Positions 1 through 7,565 of a stretch of DNA of 14,986 bases are shown here, in pieces. Source of the stretch: Cellvibrionales bacterium UBA4495. Lineage in GTDB: Bacteria; Pseudomonadota; Gammaproteobacteria; Pseudomonadales; Porticoccaceae. Each line of letters begins with the position of its first letter. Positions within the stretch are counted from its first letter, which is position 1. Below the pieces are notes generated by a model. It was not told the DNA's origin. It saw nothing but the letters and a program-made list of their open reading frames with translations, and ran no database searches. Position numbers and translations under genes: made by a program. The stretch covers positions 1-14,986 of the forward strand of contig DGNJ01000126.1 of assembly GCA_002388905.1 (NCBI GenBank), written 5' to 3'.

Positions 1-1
1 C

Positions 2-265
<264 letters not shown>

Positions 266-266
266 A

Positions 267-1361
267 GTGCATGTGGGTATAGCCGGCGCCGGTATCATGG
301 GCCGGACCCTGGCCTTTTCGCTGCTGGAGCGAGGCCACCAGGTGACCCTGTTCGACCGGGACCCCGTGCAAGAGGGCGGTGCCGCCGCGTACGCCGCCGC
401 CGGCATGCTCGCGCCCCTGGCCGAACTGGAATCCGCCGAGCACGATATTTACCGCCTGGGCCGGCGATCCCTGAGACTGTGGCCGGGTCTGATCGACCGG
501 CTGGCCGCCGATGTCGATTACCATCGGCTCGGCAGCCTGGTGGTGGCCCATGGCGCCGACGGTGCCGGCTTTCGCGAATTTCACCGCCGCCTGAGCAATC
601 AGCTTCCGCAGCAGGAGCGGGAGAACCTGTGCCTGCTCCAGGGAGAGGCGCTGGCGCTGGAGGAACCGGATCTGGCCGATCGATTCGGCGAAGCGCTCTG
701 GCTCAAGGGCGAAGCCTGGCTGGATACCCGTAAACTGATGACCGCACTTGCGGATTACCTGCCTGGCAGCGGCGCCCGTTGGCACGCGACCACACCGGTC
801 GAGTCCCTGGCGCCGGGCGTTATCCGTACCGGGCACGAGGATCATTGTTTCGACGTGGTGGTGGACTGCCGTGGCCTGGGTGCCCGCGATGCCATTCCCG
901 GCCTGCGGGGGGTGCGCGGCGAAATACTCTGGCTGGATGCGCCGCAAGTGCGGGTGAACCGGCCGGTACGACTGATCCATCCCCGCTACCGTCTCTACCT
1001 GGTGCCCCGGCAGGGCAATCGCTATGTGCTGGGCGCCACCCAGATCGAAAGCGACGATTCCGGCCCGGTAACAGTGCGGTCGAGTCTGGAGTTGCTGTCC
1101 GCCGCCTACAGTCTGCACGACGGCTTCAGCGAAGCCCGGGTGGTGCACATGGAGGCCAATTGCCGGCCGGCCCTGGACGACAACCGGCCCCGGCTGATTG
1201 CCGGCGACCGGCTGTTGCGCATCAATGGCCTGTTCCGCCACGGCTACCTGCTGGCGCCGGCCCTGGCCGAGCTGGCGACGGACTGGTTGGAGAACCCCAA
1301 CCCGGTCGATTCGGGCCACGATGTCCTGTTCAGTTTCGACAATGAGGAAGCCCATGATTGA
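267..1361 (+). CDS. thiO: Glycine oxidase ThiO (FAD-dependent)
   Basis: The 364-residue product is predicted to oxidise glycine to iminoglycine (dehydroglycine) with FAD and O2, supplying the C-N unit that ThiG uses for thiazole formation. The N terminus begins directly with the dinucleotide-binding fold: GIAGAGIMG at residues 4-12, then an acidic strand end (VTLFDRD, 26-32). Other family features are AAAGMLAP near residue 45, HPRYRLYLVPR and YVLGATQIESDD in the substrate domain, and NGLFRHGYLLAPALAE near the C terminus (RHG at about 324). Length matches bacterial ThiO (about 365-370). The start is a GTG with a good Shine-Dalgarno one base after the thiC stop, and the 3' end overlaps thiS by 8 nt. 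Having ThiO rather than the radical enzyme ThiH points to an aerobic pathway. A broader DAO-family deaminase is the only alternative; the thi context argues against it. Confidence 0.93.
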   Translation: MHVGIAGAGIMGRTLAFSLLERGHQVTLFDRDPVQEGGAAAYAAAGMLAPLAELESAEHDIYRLGRRSLRLWPGLIDRLAADVDYHRLGSLVVAHGADGAGFREFHRRLSNQLPQQERENLCLLQGEALALEEPDLADRFGEALWLKGEAWLDTRKLMTALADYLPGSGARWHATTPVESLAPGVIRTGHEDHCFDVVVDCRGLGARDAIPGLRGVRGEILWLDAPQVRVNRPVRLIHPRYRLYLVPRQGNRYVLGATQIESDDSGPVTVRSSLELLSAAYSLHDGFSEARVVHMEANCRPALDDNRPRLIAGDRLLRINGLFRHGYLLAPALAELATDWLENPNPVDSGHDVLFSFDNEEAHD

Positions 1362-1554
1362 AATCAGTGTCAATGGCGAAAACCTGAGCCTGGAAAAGGG
1401 CACGAGCCTGGCCGGGCTCCTGGAGCGTTTCGCCGCCCAAAAGGGGACGGTGGTGGCCATCAACGAAACCTTCGTGCCCAGGAGCGAGCACGTCCATCAC
1501 CGGCTGTCGCCCGGTGACCGGGTGGAACTGCTGGCGCCCATGGAGGGTGGCTGA
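1354..1554 (+). CDS. thiS: Sulfur carrier protein ThiS
   Basis: This is a 66-residue ubiquitin-like protein starting [16 protein letters not shown] and ending in the obligatory Gly-Gly (APMEGG). The C-terminal glycine is adenylated and then converted to a thiocarboxylate, which donates sulfur to the thiazole on ThiG. The internal [13 protein letters not shown] and [15 protein letters not shown] stretches are typical of ThiS. The length is the family norm. The ATG at 1354 lies inside the thiO 3' end (8-nt overlap) with AGGA at 1345-1348 as ribosome binding site. The adenylating enzyme partner is the ThiF-type gene at the end of the same operon. The gene was chosen to begin at 1354 because the longer upstream frame runs through thiO. 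Confidence 0.96.
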   Translation: MIEISVNGENLSLEKGTSLAGLLERFAAQKGTVVAINETFVPRSEHVHHRLSPGDRVELLAPMEGG

Positions 1555-1555
1555 A

Positions 1556-2335
1556 ATGTGGCAACTGGCCGATAGGACACTGGACAGCCGGCTTTTGATC
1601 GGTTCGGCCCTGTATCCCTCTCCGCAAGTCATGCAGGACGCCATTCGCGCGTCCGGGGCGCAGGTCGTTACCCTGTCCCTGCGCCGGCAGAGTCCCGGGG
1701 CCGGTGGCGGCAGTGATTTCTGGAATCGTTTGCAGGAACTGGATATCAATCTGCTGCCCAATACCGCCGGCTGCCACTCGGTAAAAGCGGCCGTGACCAC
1801 TGCCCAGATGGCCCGGGAATTGTTCGGTACCCGCTGGGTGAAACTGGAAGTAATCGGCGACGACTACAATCTTCAGCCCGATCCTTTCGGCCTGCTGGAG
1901 GCGGCCCGGGAGTTGCTCGGCCAGGGCTTCGAGGTCTTTCCCTACTGCACCGACGATCTGGTTTTGTGCGAACGGCTGGTGGAAGCGGGCTGCCGCATCC
2001 TTATGCCCTGGGGCTCACCCATCGGGACCGGGCGGGGGCTGATCAATCCCTACGCGCTGCGCACTCTCCGGGCCCGCCTGCCCGATATCACCCTGATCGT
2101 GGATGCGGGTATCGGTACACCATCCCACGCCGCCCGGGCCATGGAGATGGGCTTCGACGCCGTCCTGCTAAATACCGCCGTCGCCCGGGCGGAGGACCCG
2201 GTGCGCATGGCGGAGGCATTTCGCCATGGTGTTGCCGCCGGACGGCTGGCCTGGGAAGCGGGTGCTATGGCGGAGCGGGACAGCGCCGCTCCCAGCACAC
2301 CCGTGGTGGGCACACCATTCTGGCATCAGTCATGA
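1556..2335 (+). CDS. thiG: Thiazole synthase ThiG
   Basis: The 259-residue TIM-barrel enzyme forms the thiazole phosphate from 1-deoxy-D-xylulose 5-phosphate, ThiS thiocarboxylate and dehydroglycine. Lys96, in WVKLEVI, corresponds to the Schiff-base lysine that binds DXP. Other ThiG signatures are [15 protein letters not shown] (about 66-80), [13 protein letters not shown] (phosphate and substrate loop) and [18 protein letters not shown] followed by AVLLNTAVA, the C-terminal phosphate-binding strands. The length matches the family (about 255-265). The ATG at 1556 starts one base after the thiS stop, with GGAGGG at 1542-1547 as ribosome binding site; a further-upstream in-frame ATG at 1514 falls inside thiS and is rejected. 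The 3' end overlaps the next gene by ATGA. The small differences, such as MPWGSP where I would expect PLGSP, look neutral. Confidence 0.96.
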   Translation: MWQLADRTLDSRLLIGSALYPSPQVMQDAIRASGAQVVTLSLRRQSPGAGGGSDFWNRLQELDINLLPNTAGCHSVKAAVTTAQMARELFGTRWVKLEVIGDDYNLQPDPFGLLEAARELLGQGFEVFPYCTDDLVLCERLVEAGCRILMPWGSPIGTGRGLINPYALRTLRARLPDITLIVDAGIGTPSHAARAMEMGFDAVLLNTAVARAEDPVRMAEAFRHGVAAGRLAWEAGAMAERDSAAPSTPVVGTPFWHQS

Positions 2336-3816
2336 ACGGCGAAACCGGCAACAGCCTAGCCACGGTGCTGGTCATTGGTGGCAGCGACAGCGCCGGGATG
2401 GCGGGTATCCAGATGGACCTGTCGGTGATCCGGGCCCTGGGTGGCCATGGTGCCAGTGTGATCACGGCAACCACTGCCCAGAATAGCGGCGAGTTTATTT
2501 CAATCAATCCGGTCCCCGCCGCTACCATGGCGGACCAACTGGCAGCATGCCGGACGCTGGCCCCCCGGGTCGTGAAGATCGGCCTGCTGGCCGGCGTCGA
2601 ACAGGTTCGCCTGTGTGCGGACCTCCTGCGGGAAACCGGCCTGCCGGCGGTTCTCGATCCGGTCCTGGCCAGTTCCACCGGCGCCGCCTTCGCCGACCGG
2701 GAAACCCGGGTGGCCATGCGCTTGGAATTGATGCCGCTCTGTACCCTGGTGACGCCCAATCGCCGGGAACTGGAGCAACTGACGGCACTCGCCCTCGACG
2801 AACCCGCCGATGTCGAGGCTGCCGCCCGGGCCCTTCAGCGTGCCGGTGTCCCGGCCCTGCTGGTCAAGGGGGGGCACTGGCCAGGGCCACAGAGCGCGGA
2901 TTACGCCCTGCTTCCCCAACAGCGCTTCTGGTTGCGCAACAAGCGACTCGATACCGCCCACGCCCGCGGCACTGGCTGCGCCCTGGCATCCGCCGTTGCC
3001 GCGGCCCTGGCCATGGGGCATCGCCTGGACGACGCCCTGGTTATCGGCAAAATGACGGTCAACCAGGGCTTGCGCCAGGGTTACGGCATCGCTGGTCAGC
3101 CCGGCCCCCTGCGCATTACCGGATTCCCCGAGGCACCGGAGGATCTGCCGGAACTGACCGGCGATCCCGTCGCCCCGGTACGACCTGCTTTCCCCGATTG
3201 CGGTCCACAACCCCTGGGCCTCTACCCGGTGGTGGATCGGGCGGAATGGCTGGCGCGCTTGTTACCACAGGGAATCACCACCATCCAGTTGCGCATCAAG
3301 GATCTGGAAGGCGCCGCGTTGGCGGCGGAAGTGGAACGCGGCATCGAGCTGGCGCGCCGCCACGGGGCGCGTCTCTTCGTCAACGACCACTGGCGCCTGG
3401 CCATTGAAAAGGGAGCCTACGGCGTCCACCTGGGCCACGGTGACCTGGACAGCGCGGACATCGATGCGATCCACCGGGCCGGACTGAGGCTGGGCATCAG
3501 CACCCACTGCCATCGCGAGGTCGCCAGGGCCCATGCCTGCCGACCCTCCTATATGGCCTGTGGGCCGGTGTTCGCGACCACCACCAAGGTCATGCCCTGG
3601 ACGCCCCATGGTGTCGGAGGACTCGGCTACTGGCGTCGCGCCCTGGCCGACTATCCCCTGGTGGCCATCGGCGGTATCAACCGCGAGCGCCTGCTCCCGG
3701 TGGCCGCCACCGGCGCGTCCGGCATCGCCATGATCACGGCCATCACCGAAGCGGCGGATCCCGAATCCATGACCCGAACCTTTGGCATCATTCTGGGGAG
3801 AGCGGCTGATGGCTGA
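2332..3816 (+). CDS. thiDE: Bifunctional HMP(-P) kinase / thiamine-phosphate synthase (ThiD-ThiE fusion)
   Basis: The 494-residue protein has two enzymes in one chain. Residues about 10-265 are a ThiD ribokinase-fold domain that phosphorylates HMP-P to [20 protein letters not shown] (16-30), VKIGLLA (81-87), DPVLASSTG (109-117), [10 protein letters not shown] (141-150), VKGGHW (178-183) and the catalytic ARGTGC loop (211-216). After a linker, residues about 294-485 are ThiE, which joins HMP-PP and thiazole phosphate: QLRIK (319-323), [18 protein letters not shown] (351-368), GPVFATTTK (411-419), AIGGIN (445-450) and a GIAMITAIT phosphate loop near 464. This part strongly resembles E. coli ThiE. 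The ATG overlaps the thiG stop as ATGA and no clear Shine-Dalgarno is visible, suggesting coupled translation. The oddity is the ThiD N-terminal motif, where the usual SGGAGIQAD reads AGMAGIQMD. The fusion is certain: the frame is continuous through the linker. Confidence 0.93.
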   Translation: MNGETGNSLATVLVIGGSDSAGMAGIQMDLSVIRALGGHGASVITATTAQNSGEFISINPVPAATMADQLAACRTLAPRVVKIGLLAGVEQVRLCADLLRETGLPAVLDPVLASSTGAAFADRETRVAMRLELMPLCTLVTPNRRELEQLTALALDEPADVEAAARALQRAGVPALLVKGGHWPGPQSADYALLPQQRFWLRNKRLDTAHARGTGCALASAVAAALAMGHRLDDALVIGKMTVNQGLRQGYGIAGQPGPLRITGFPEAPEDLPELTGDPVAPVRPAFPDCGPQPLGLYPVVDRAEWLARLLPQGITTIQLRIKDLEGAALAAEVERGIELARRHGARLFVNDHWRLAIEKGAYGVHLGHGDLDSADIDAIHRAGLRLGISTHCHREVARAHACRPSYMACGPVFATTTKVMPWTPHGVGGLGYWRRALADYPLVAIGGINRERLLPVAATGASGIAMITAITEAADPESMTRTFGIILGRAADG

Positions 3817-4924
3817 CATCCTTTTCACCGAAAGGGAGCGGCAACGCTATGCCCGACAGTTGCAATTACCCGAAGTAGGCGACCGGGGACAGGCCCGGCT
3901 CAGGGAGGCCAGGATCCTGGTGGTGGGCGCCGGCGGGCTCGGTTGCCCCGCGGCCCTTTACCTCGCTGCCGCCGGCGTCGGTACCCTGACCCTGGTGGAC
4001 GGCGACCGGGTGGAACTGTCCAACCTGCAGCGCCAGGTTCTCTTTGGCGACGATCAGGTGGGCAGGGGCAAGGCAGGGAGCGCGGCGCGGCGACTTCGGG
4101 ACACCAACGGCGATATTTCGGTGACCGCCGTGGAGGAGTATCTCGGGGCCGACAACGCCGGCCGGTTGATCGCGGAGAGCGATCTGGTCCTTGACTGCAC
4201 GGACAATTTCGCCACCCGCTACCTGATCAACGATTTCTGCCTGCACCACCGTAAACCCTGGCTTTTCGCCGGGGTAAACCGCTTCGAGGGCAGCATGGCG
4301 CTTTTCACTCCGGATACCGCCTGTTTTCGCTGCCTCTATCCCGACGCTCCGGAAGCCGGTGCCTCGTGCAGCGAGGCGGGGGTCATGGGCATGGTGCCAG
4401 GCCTGCTGGGGCTGCACCAGGCGGGGGAAGCCCTCAAATACCTGCTGGGGCTGACTGTCGCGGCCCGCGAAACGCTGGTGCTGTTTGATACCCTGACCCT
4501 TTGCCAGCGTCGCCTGGCACTGAGGCCGGATTCCGGGTGTATCTGCCGCGAACCAATGGAGGACCCGGAATCAACCCGCCAGATACCGCCCGGCGCACAG
4601 GGTCGCAATCCCGTTTCGGAACCTTCCCTCGACTGGAGCACTTGGGAGGCGCTTGCGCAACAAGGCGATGTCCTGCTCGTGGATGTTCGCACGGCGGCGG
4701 AGCATGGGGAGTTCAACGTGGGTGGCCTGAACGTGCCGGCCACAGAAGCCGAAAGCCGCGTCCCGCCGCTGGCGGCAGGTCGCATCGTCGGCCTGTACTG
4801 CCAGACTGGCAGGCGCTCGGGCGGGGTGGCAAGGCGATTGAACGATATGGGCCTCGAGGCATACAGCCTGGTCGGCGGTATTGACGGCAGGGCAGCGGGT
4901 TGCCGGCGAAATCTGGCGCGGTAA
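3809..4924 (+). CDS. thiF: ThiF/MoeB-type ThiS adenylyltransferase with C-terminal rhodanese domain
   Basis: The 371-residue protein is predicted to adenylate the ThiS C terminus and help install sulfur. Residues 1-245 are an E1-like domain: RYARQLQLPEVG (13-24), the ATP loop VVGAGGLGCPA (38-48), VDGDRVELSNLQRQ (63-76), LDCTDNFATRYLIND (128-142, the metal/ATP Asp region), CFRCLYPD (172-179) and CSEAGVMG (187-194). Residues about 285-360 are a rhodanese domain with VDVRTAAEHGEF and an active-site loop CQTGRRSG (Cys331), which could carry persulfide. The ATG at 3809 overlaps thiDE by 8 nt with GGGGAG at 3795-3800 in front. The second zinc cysteine pair is C244-x-C246, where C-x2-C is usual. MoeB (molybdopterin synthase activation) is an alternative or additional role; position in the thi operon and the lack of moa genes favour ThiF. 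Confidence 0.88.
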   Translation: MADILFTERERQRYARQLQLPEVGDRGQARLREARILVVGAGGLGCPAALYLAAAGVGTLTLVDGDRVELSNLQRQVLFGDDQVGRGKAGSAARRLRDTNGDISVTAVEEYLGADNAGRLIAESDLVLDCTDNFATRYLINDFCLHHRKPWLFAGVNRFEGSMALFTPDTACFRCLYPDAPEAGASCSEAGVMGMVPGLLGLHQAGEALKYLLGLTVAARETLVLFDTLTLCQRRLALRPDSGCICREPMEDPESTRQIPPGAQGRNPVSEPSLDWSTWEALAQQGDVLLVDVRTAAEHGEFNVGGLNVPATEAESRVPPLAAGRIVGLYCQTGRRSGGVARRLNDMGLEAYSLVGGIDGRAAGCRRNLAR

Positions 4925-4984
4925 ACGGACTGTGGTCAGGGGCGGGGCAGGGCTGCCGGTCACTGCCGGCGATGGGGCACGCAA
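4925..4984. other. Convergent intergenic gap after the thi operon
   Basis: These 60 nt separate the end of the thi operon from the convergent exchanger gene. They contain a short perfect inverted repeat, GCCGG at 4955-4959 and CCGGC at 4966-4970 with a 6-nt loop. No run of T follows it on either strand, so an intrinsic terminator is not supported. Nothing else is seen. Confidence 0.4.
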
Positions 4985-6067
4985 TCAGGTCGCCATGTGG
5001 ACGAGACTGACGGCATAGAGCAGGAGTATCAGGACGCTCTCCAGGCCGATATTGGCAATACCATGGCGCTCCCGGTGGAGCAGGCCCATAAGCAGGATTC
5101 CGGTCATCAGGAGACTGATCGCCAGCCAGTAGAGTTCGTTGGCCGTGATGGCGGCATAAATGGAGCCGTCCCTGTAGGCGATATCGGACATGGCGATAAA
5201 CAGGGTATCGAAACCGTTGCCGCCGATGATGTCGCCCACCGCCAGGGTCAGGGATTTCATGCGCACGGCGGTCACGGCGATCACCAGTTCGGGAAGGGAA
5301 GTGGAGACAGCGGTGAAGACACCGCCCACCAGGCCTTCGGACAATTCCGTCTCGGCGGCGATGACGATGGCCGCCTGGGTGAGCAACCAGCCGGCAACCG
5401 CGACGACTGCGGCGCAGAGCAGGAAAGAAAACCAGGGTCTTCGGGAATCCTTTCGGCGCCCGGCCGGGGAGGACTTATGTTCCGAACGTGTCTCGGAAGT
5501 ACGCCGTGGAATCCACATGGGCATGGCGTGAGTCCTGGCCAGCAGGCGGATACCGAAGGCATAGGCCGCGACCAGCACCAGTGACAGGGGATGTATGCCC
5601 AGGAAGGAGGGCTCGGGAACGGCGAAGGCCACCAGCGGGATGGCCAGCAGCATGATCAGGAAGGCGCACATCATCAGGTTTTCCGCCGAGGCGGCCGCAT
5701 GCTCCAGGTTGGCACGGCGGTAGACACTGTCGGCGATTGCCAGGAAAGCGGTCTGGGCGGCGATTCCGCCCAGGGCGTTGCTCACCGCCATTTCGGGGTG
5801 TCCCTCGACGGCGGCGGTGACAGTAGTGACGATACCGGACAGCGATGTGGCGCCGCCGATGAAAAATGCCCCCATCATCGCCTCTCCGAGGCCGGTGGTA
5901 TGCGCCAGTTCCCTGGCCAGGTGCGTCATTCTGACGCCGAACACGCCGATTAAAAACGCACCCAGCAGAAAGAAGGCGATACTGACTGTCAGGGAACTGC
6001 TCATAAGCGCCACGGTGTTTTTTGCCTTTCCACGCCTCGTATCTCCTATTCTGTCCCGAACGTTCAA
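4985..6067 (-). CDS. CaCA-family cation exchanger homologue (Na+/Ca2+ exchanger type)
   Basis: The product is up to 360 residues, very hydrophobic with about ten likely membrane segments, split by a charged cytoplasmic-looking loop (about 186-211, rich in R, K, S). The two inverted alpha-repeats of the calcium/cation antiporter superfamily are visible. Repeat 2 is near canonical, with VFTAVSTSLPELVIAVTAV at 250-268 and GDIIGGNGFDTLF at 278-290. Repeat 1 reads GGATSLSGIVTTVTAAVEG (71-89) and then SNALGG (96-101), lacking the glutamate expected after the GTS-P turn. Ion specificity cannot be read from sequence; sodium/calcium or cation/proton antiport are both possible. The start is uncertain: the ATG at 6067 has no clear ribosome binding site, whereas Met22 (6004) lies right before the first hydrophobic segment, and a GTG at codon 19 follows GGAAAGG. 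The gene stands alone, convergent with the thi operon and divergent from the flavocytochrome. Confidence 0.8.
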   Translation of the reverse strand: MNVRDRIGDTRRGKAKNTVALMSSSLTVSIAFFLLGAFLIGVFGVRMTHLARELAHTTGLGEAMMGAFFIGGATSLSGIVTTVTAAVEGHPEMAVSNALGGIAAQTAFLAIADSVYRRANLEHAAASAENLMMCAFLIMLLAIPLVAFAVPEPSFLGIHPLSLVLVAAYAFGIRLLARTHAMPMWIPRRTSETRSEHKSSPAGRRKDSRRPWFSFLLCAAVVAVAGWLLTQAAIVIAAETELSEGLVGGVFTAVSTSLPELVIAVTAVRMKSLTLAVGDIIGGNGFDTLFIAMSDIAYRDGSIYAAITANELYWLAISLLMTGILLMGLLHRERHGIANIGLESVLILLLYAVSLVHMAT

Positions 6068-6176
6068 TGTCGTATATTTCGGAGCTAAAAGTCATTGATT
6101 CGGACCATGATTTCCGACACCCTCAACAGTAGCACGGTGTTGCCGGTTCCGGCGTCAGGGTAACAAGGGGAGATCC
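6068..6176. other. Divergent intergenic region between exchanger and flavocytochrome genes
   Basis: This stretch must hold the promoters of two divergent units. It is locally more AT-rich than the flanking genes. On the minus strand a TATACG hexamer near 6070 resembles a -10 box but has no convincing -35, and if used it would start transcription close to the first possible ATG of the exchanger, favouring a downstream start for that gene. I see no confident promoter on the plus strand and no operator-like palindrome. Confidence 0.35.
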
Positions 6177-6230
6177 ATGCCAGCGCAAGCGCGTCCGATT
6201 GTCGATACCGGGGGAGGCGGGCTGCCATGA
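6177..6230 (+). CDS. Possible 17-codon leader ORF overlapping the flavocytochrome start
   Basis: A short frame, MPAQARPIVDTGGGGLP, begins at an ATG preceded by AAGGGGAG (6165-6172, 4 nt spacing) and ends in a TGA that overlaps the next ATG as ATGA (6227-6230). The arrangement is what translational coupling or a leader peptide would look like. The downstream gene's own purine-rich ribosome binding site, GGGGGAGG at 6210-6217, lies inside this frame, so ribosomes on the leader would pass over it. The peptide has no recognisable motif and no run of a single amino-acid codon beyond four glycines, so attenuation by a particular amino acid is not suggested. It may be chance: short ORFs with purine-rich upstream sequence are common in GC-rich DNA. 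Confidence 0.3.
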   Translation: MPAQARPIVDTGGGGLP

Positions 6231-7537
6231 AACGGCACCGGGCGATAATCCTCACCTGGCTGGTGGGCCTTTTCCCGGCACTCGCGGCGGTCATCGCCGT
6301 GCCCTGGGACCAGGTTGCCGGTGTTCCCGCGGCGCTGAATTTCCTGGGCCGCCTCACGGGTATCGGCGGCCTGGGACTGATGCTTGCTGCGGCAGCCCTC
6401 AGTTGCCGGGTGCCCGGGTTCGACAAACCGTTCGGCGGGCTCACCAAACTCTGGCAGCTCCACCACTGGCTGGGGGCGGCCGCCTTTTTCCTGCTGCTCG
6501 CCCATCCGCTGTTACTTTCCCTTGGCAACGCCCACCTTTCACTGGATGCGGCGGTGGCCACCTTGCTGCCGCCGCTGGCCTCCGGGGCAGTCTGGCTCGG
6601 CTGGCTCGCCCTGCTCCTGACTATGGGCTTTATGGCCAGCAGCTTTTCGTTTTTCGGCAAACCGCGCTATCAGCGCTGGAAATGGCTGCACCGCTCCAGC
6701 GGGCTGGCGATCATGCTTGCCCTGGCCCACACGTTTTACCTGGGGCGTACCATTGCCGCGCCGTGGAGTACGCTCATCTGGTATGCCCTGGCGGGACTGG
6801 CGGTTGCCTCCCTCGGCTATCGTTTCGCCTTCTCGAGATTCTGGGGCCGACGGCGCTATCGGGTCCAGGCGATTATGGAGCCCGCCACGGATGCCGTGGA
6901 ACTGGCGCTTAAGCCGCTGGACCGTCCCCTCCATTACAGTCCCGGGCAGTTCGTTTACCTGACACCACTGGATCGGGCGCTGGCTGCCGGTTACGGCGAG
7001 GAACATCCCTATACGCTCTCCTCGGCGCCGGAGGAGCCCGTGCTGCGCATCGCCGTCAAGAGCCTGGGCGACGCCAGCCGTGCCCTCCAGCATATCGCAG
7101 TGGGCAGCCAGGTGAGTGTGGAGGGGCCCTACGGTAATTTTTTCCCGGAAACCGAAGAGGCCGGTACCACTGAACTCTGGATTGCCGGGGGAATCGGCAT
7201 TACCCCGTTTCTGGGCCGGCTCCGCCATCTGTCGAATCGGGACGAGCCGGTGAATATTCACCTGGTCTACTGCGTCCAGGATCGCTCTCGCGCACTGTTT
7301 ATCGAGGAACTGGAAGAGCTGGCGCAAAACATCAGGGGATTCAAACTGTCCATGCACTATTTTTACCGGGAGGGGCCTCTTACCGGTGACTTTCTGCGTC
7401 AGTGCTGCCCGGACCTTGCCGAAAGGCAGGCCTATATCTGCGGTCCCATTCCGCTGCTGGCGCTGGCTCGCCGGGATTTGCTGGCCGCCGGGCTGCCGGG
7501 GCACGCCATCACCACGGAGGAATTCGAACTGCCATGA
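6227..7537 (+). CDS. Ferric-reductase-like transmembrane flavocytochrome (FAD/NAD(P)H oxidoreductase)
   Basis: The 436-residue inner-membrane protein has two parts. Residues about 5-205 form a ferric-reductase-type heme domain with roughly six membrane segments. The paired histidines expected to bind heme are visible: His79/His80 and His93 on one side, His155 (KWLHRSSG) and His168 (LAHTFYLG) on the other. Residues about 210-436 are a ferredoxin-NADP reductase-like module: FAD motif HPYTLSS (260-266), VEGPYGNFFPE (298-308), NAD(P) motif IAGGIGITPFLG (319-330) and the CGP motif (405-407), ending in EEFELP. It should pass electrons from cytoplasmic NAD(P)H through FAD and heme to an acceptor across the membrane, possibly ferric iron or, by context, the b5-like protein encoded 28 nt downstream. 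The start is supported by GGGGGAGG 9 nt upstream. Acceptor and physiological role are inference. Confidence 0.88.
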   Translation: MKRHRAIILTWLVGLFPALAAVIAVPWDQVAGVPAALNFLGRLTGIGGLGLMLAAAALSCRVPGFDKPFGGLTKLWQLHHWLGAAAFFLLLAHPLLLSLGNAHLSLDAAVATLLPPLASGAVWLGWLALLLTMGFMASSFSFFGKPRYQRWKWLHRSSGLAIMLALAHTFYLGRTIAAPWSTLIWYALAGLAVASLGYRFAFSRFWGRRRYRVQAIMEPATDAVELALKPLDRPLHYSPGQFVYLTPLDRALAAGYGEEHPYTLSSAPEEPVLRIAVKSLGDASRALQHIAVGSQVSVEGPYGNFFPETEEAGTTELWIAGGIGITPFLGRLRHLSNRDEPVNIHLVYCVQDRSRALFIEELEELAQNIRGFKLSMHYFYREGPLTGDFLRQCCPDLAERQAYICGPIPLLALARRDLLAAGLPGHAITTEEFELP

Positions 7538-7565
7538 GGAGACCGGCAATCAACTGGAATACACC

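Noticed and set aside
4955..4970. GCCGG/CCGGC hairpin as a terminator for the thi operon
   Set aside because: The stem is only 5 bp and no T tract follows on either strand.
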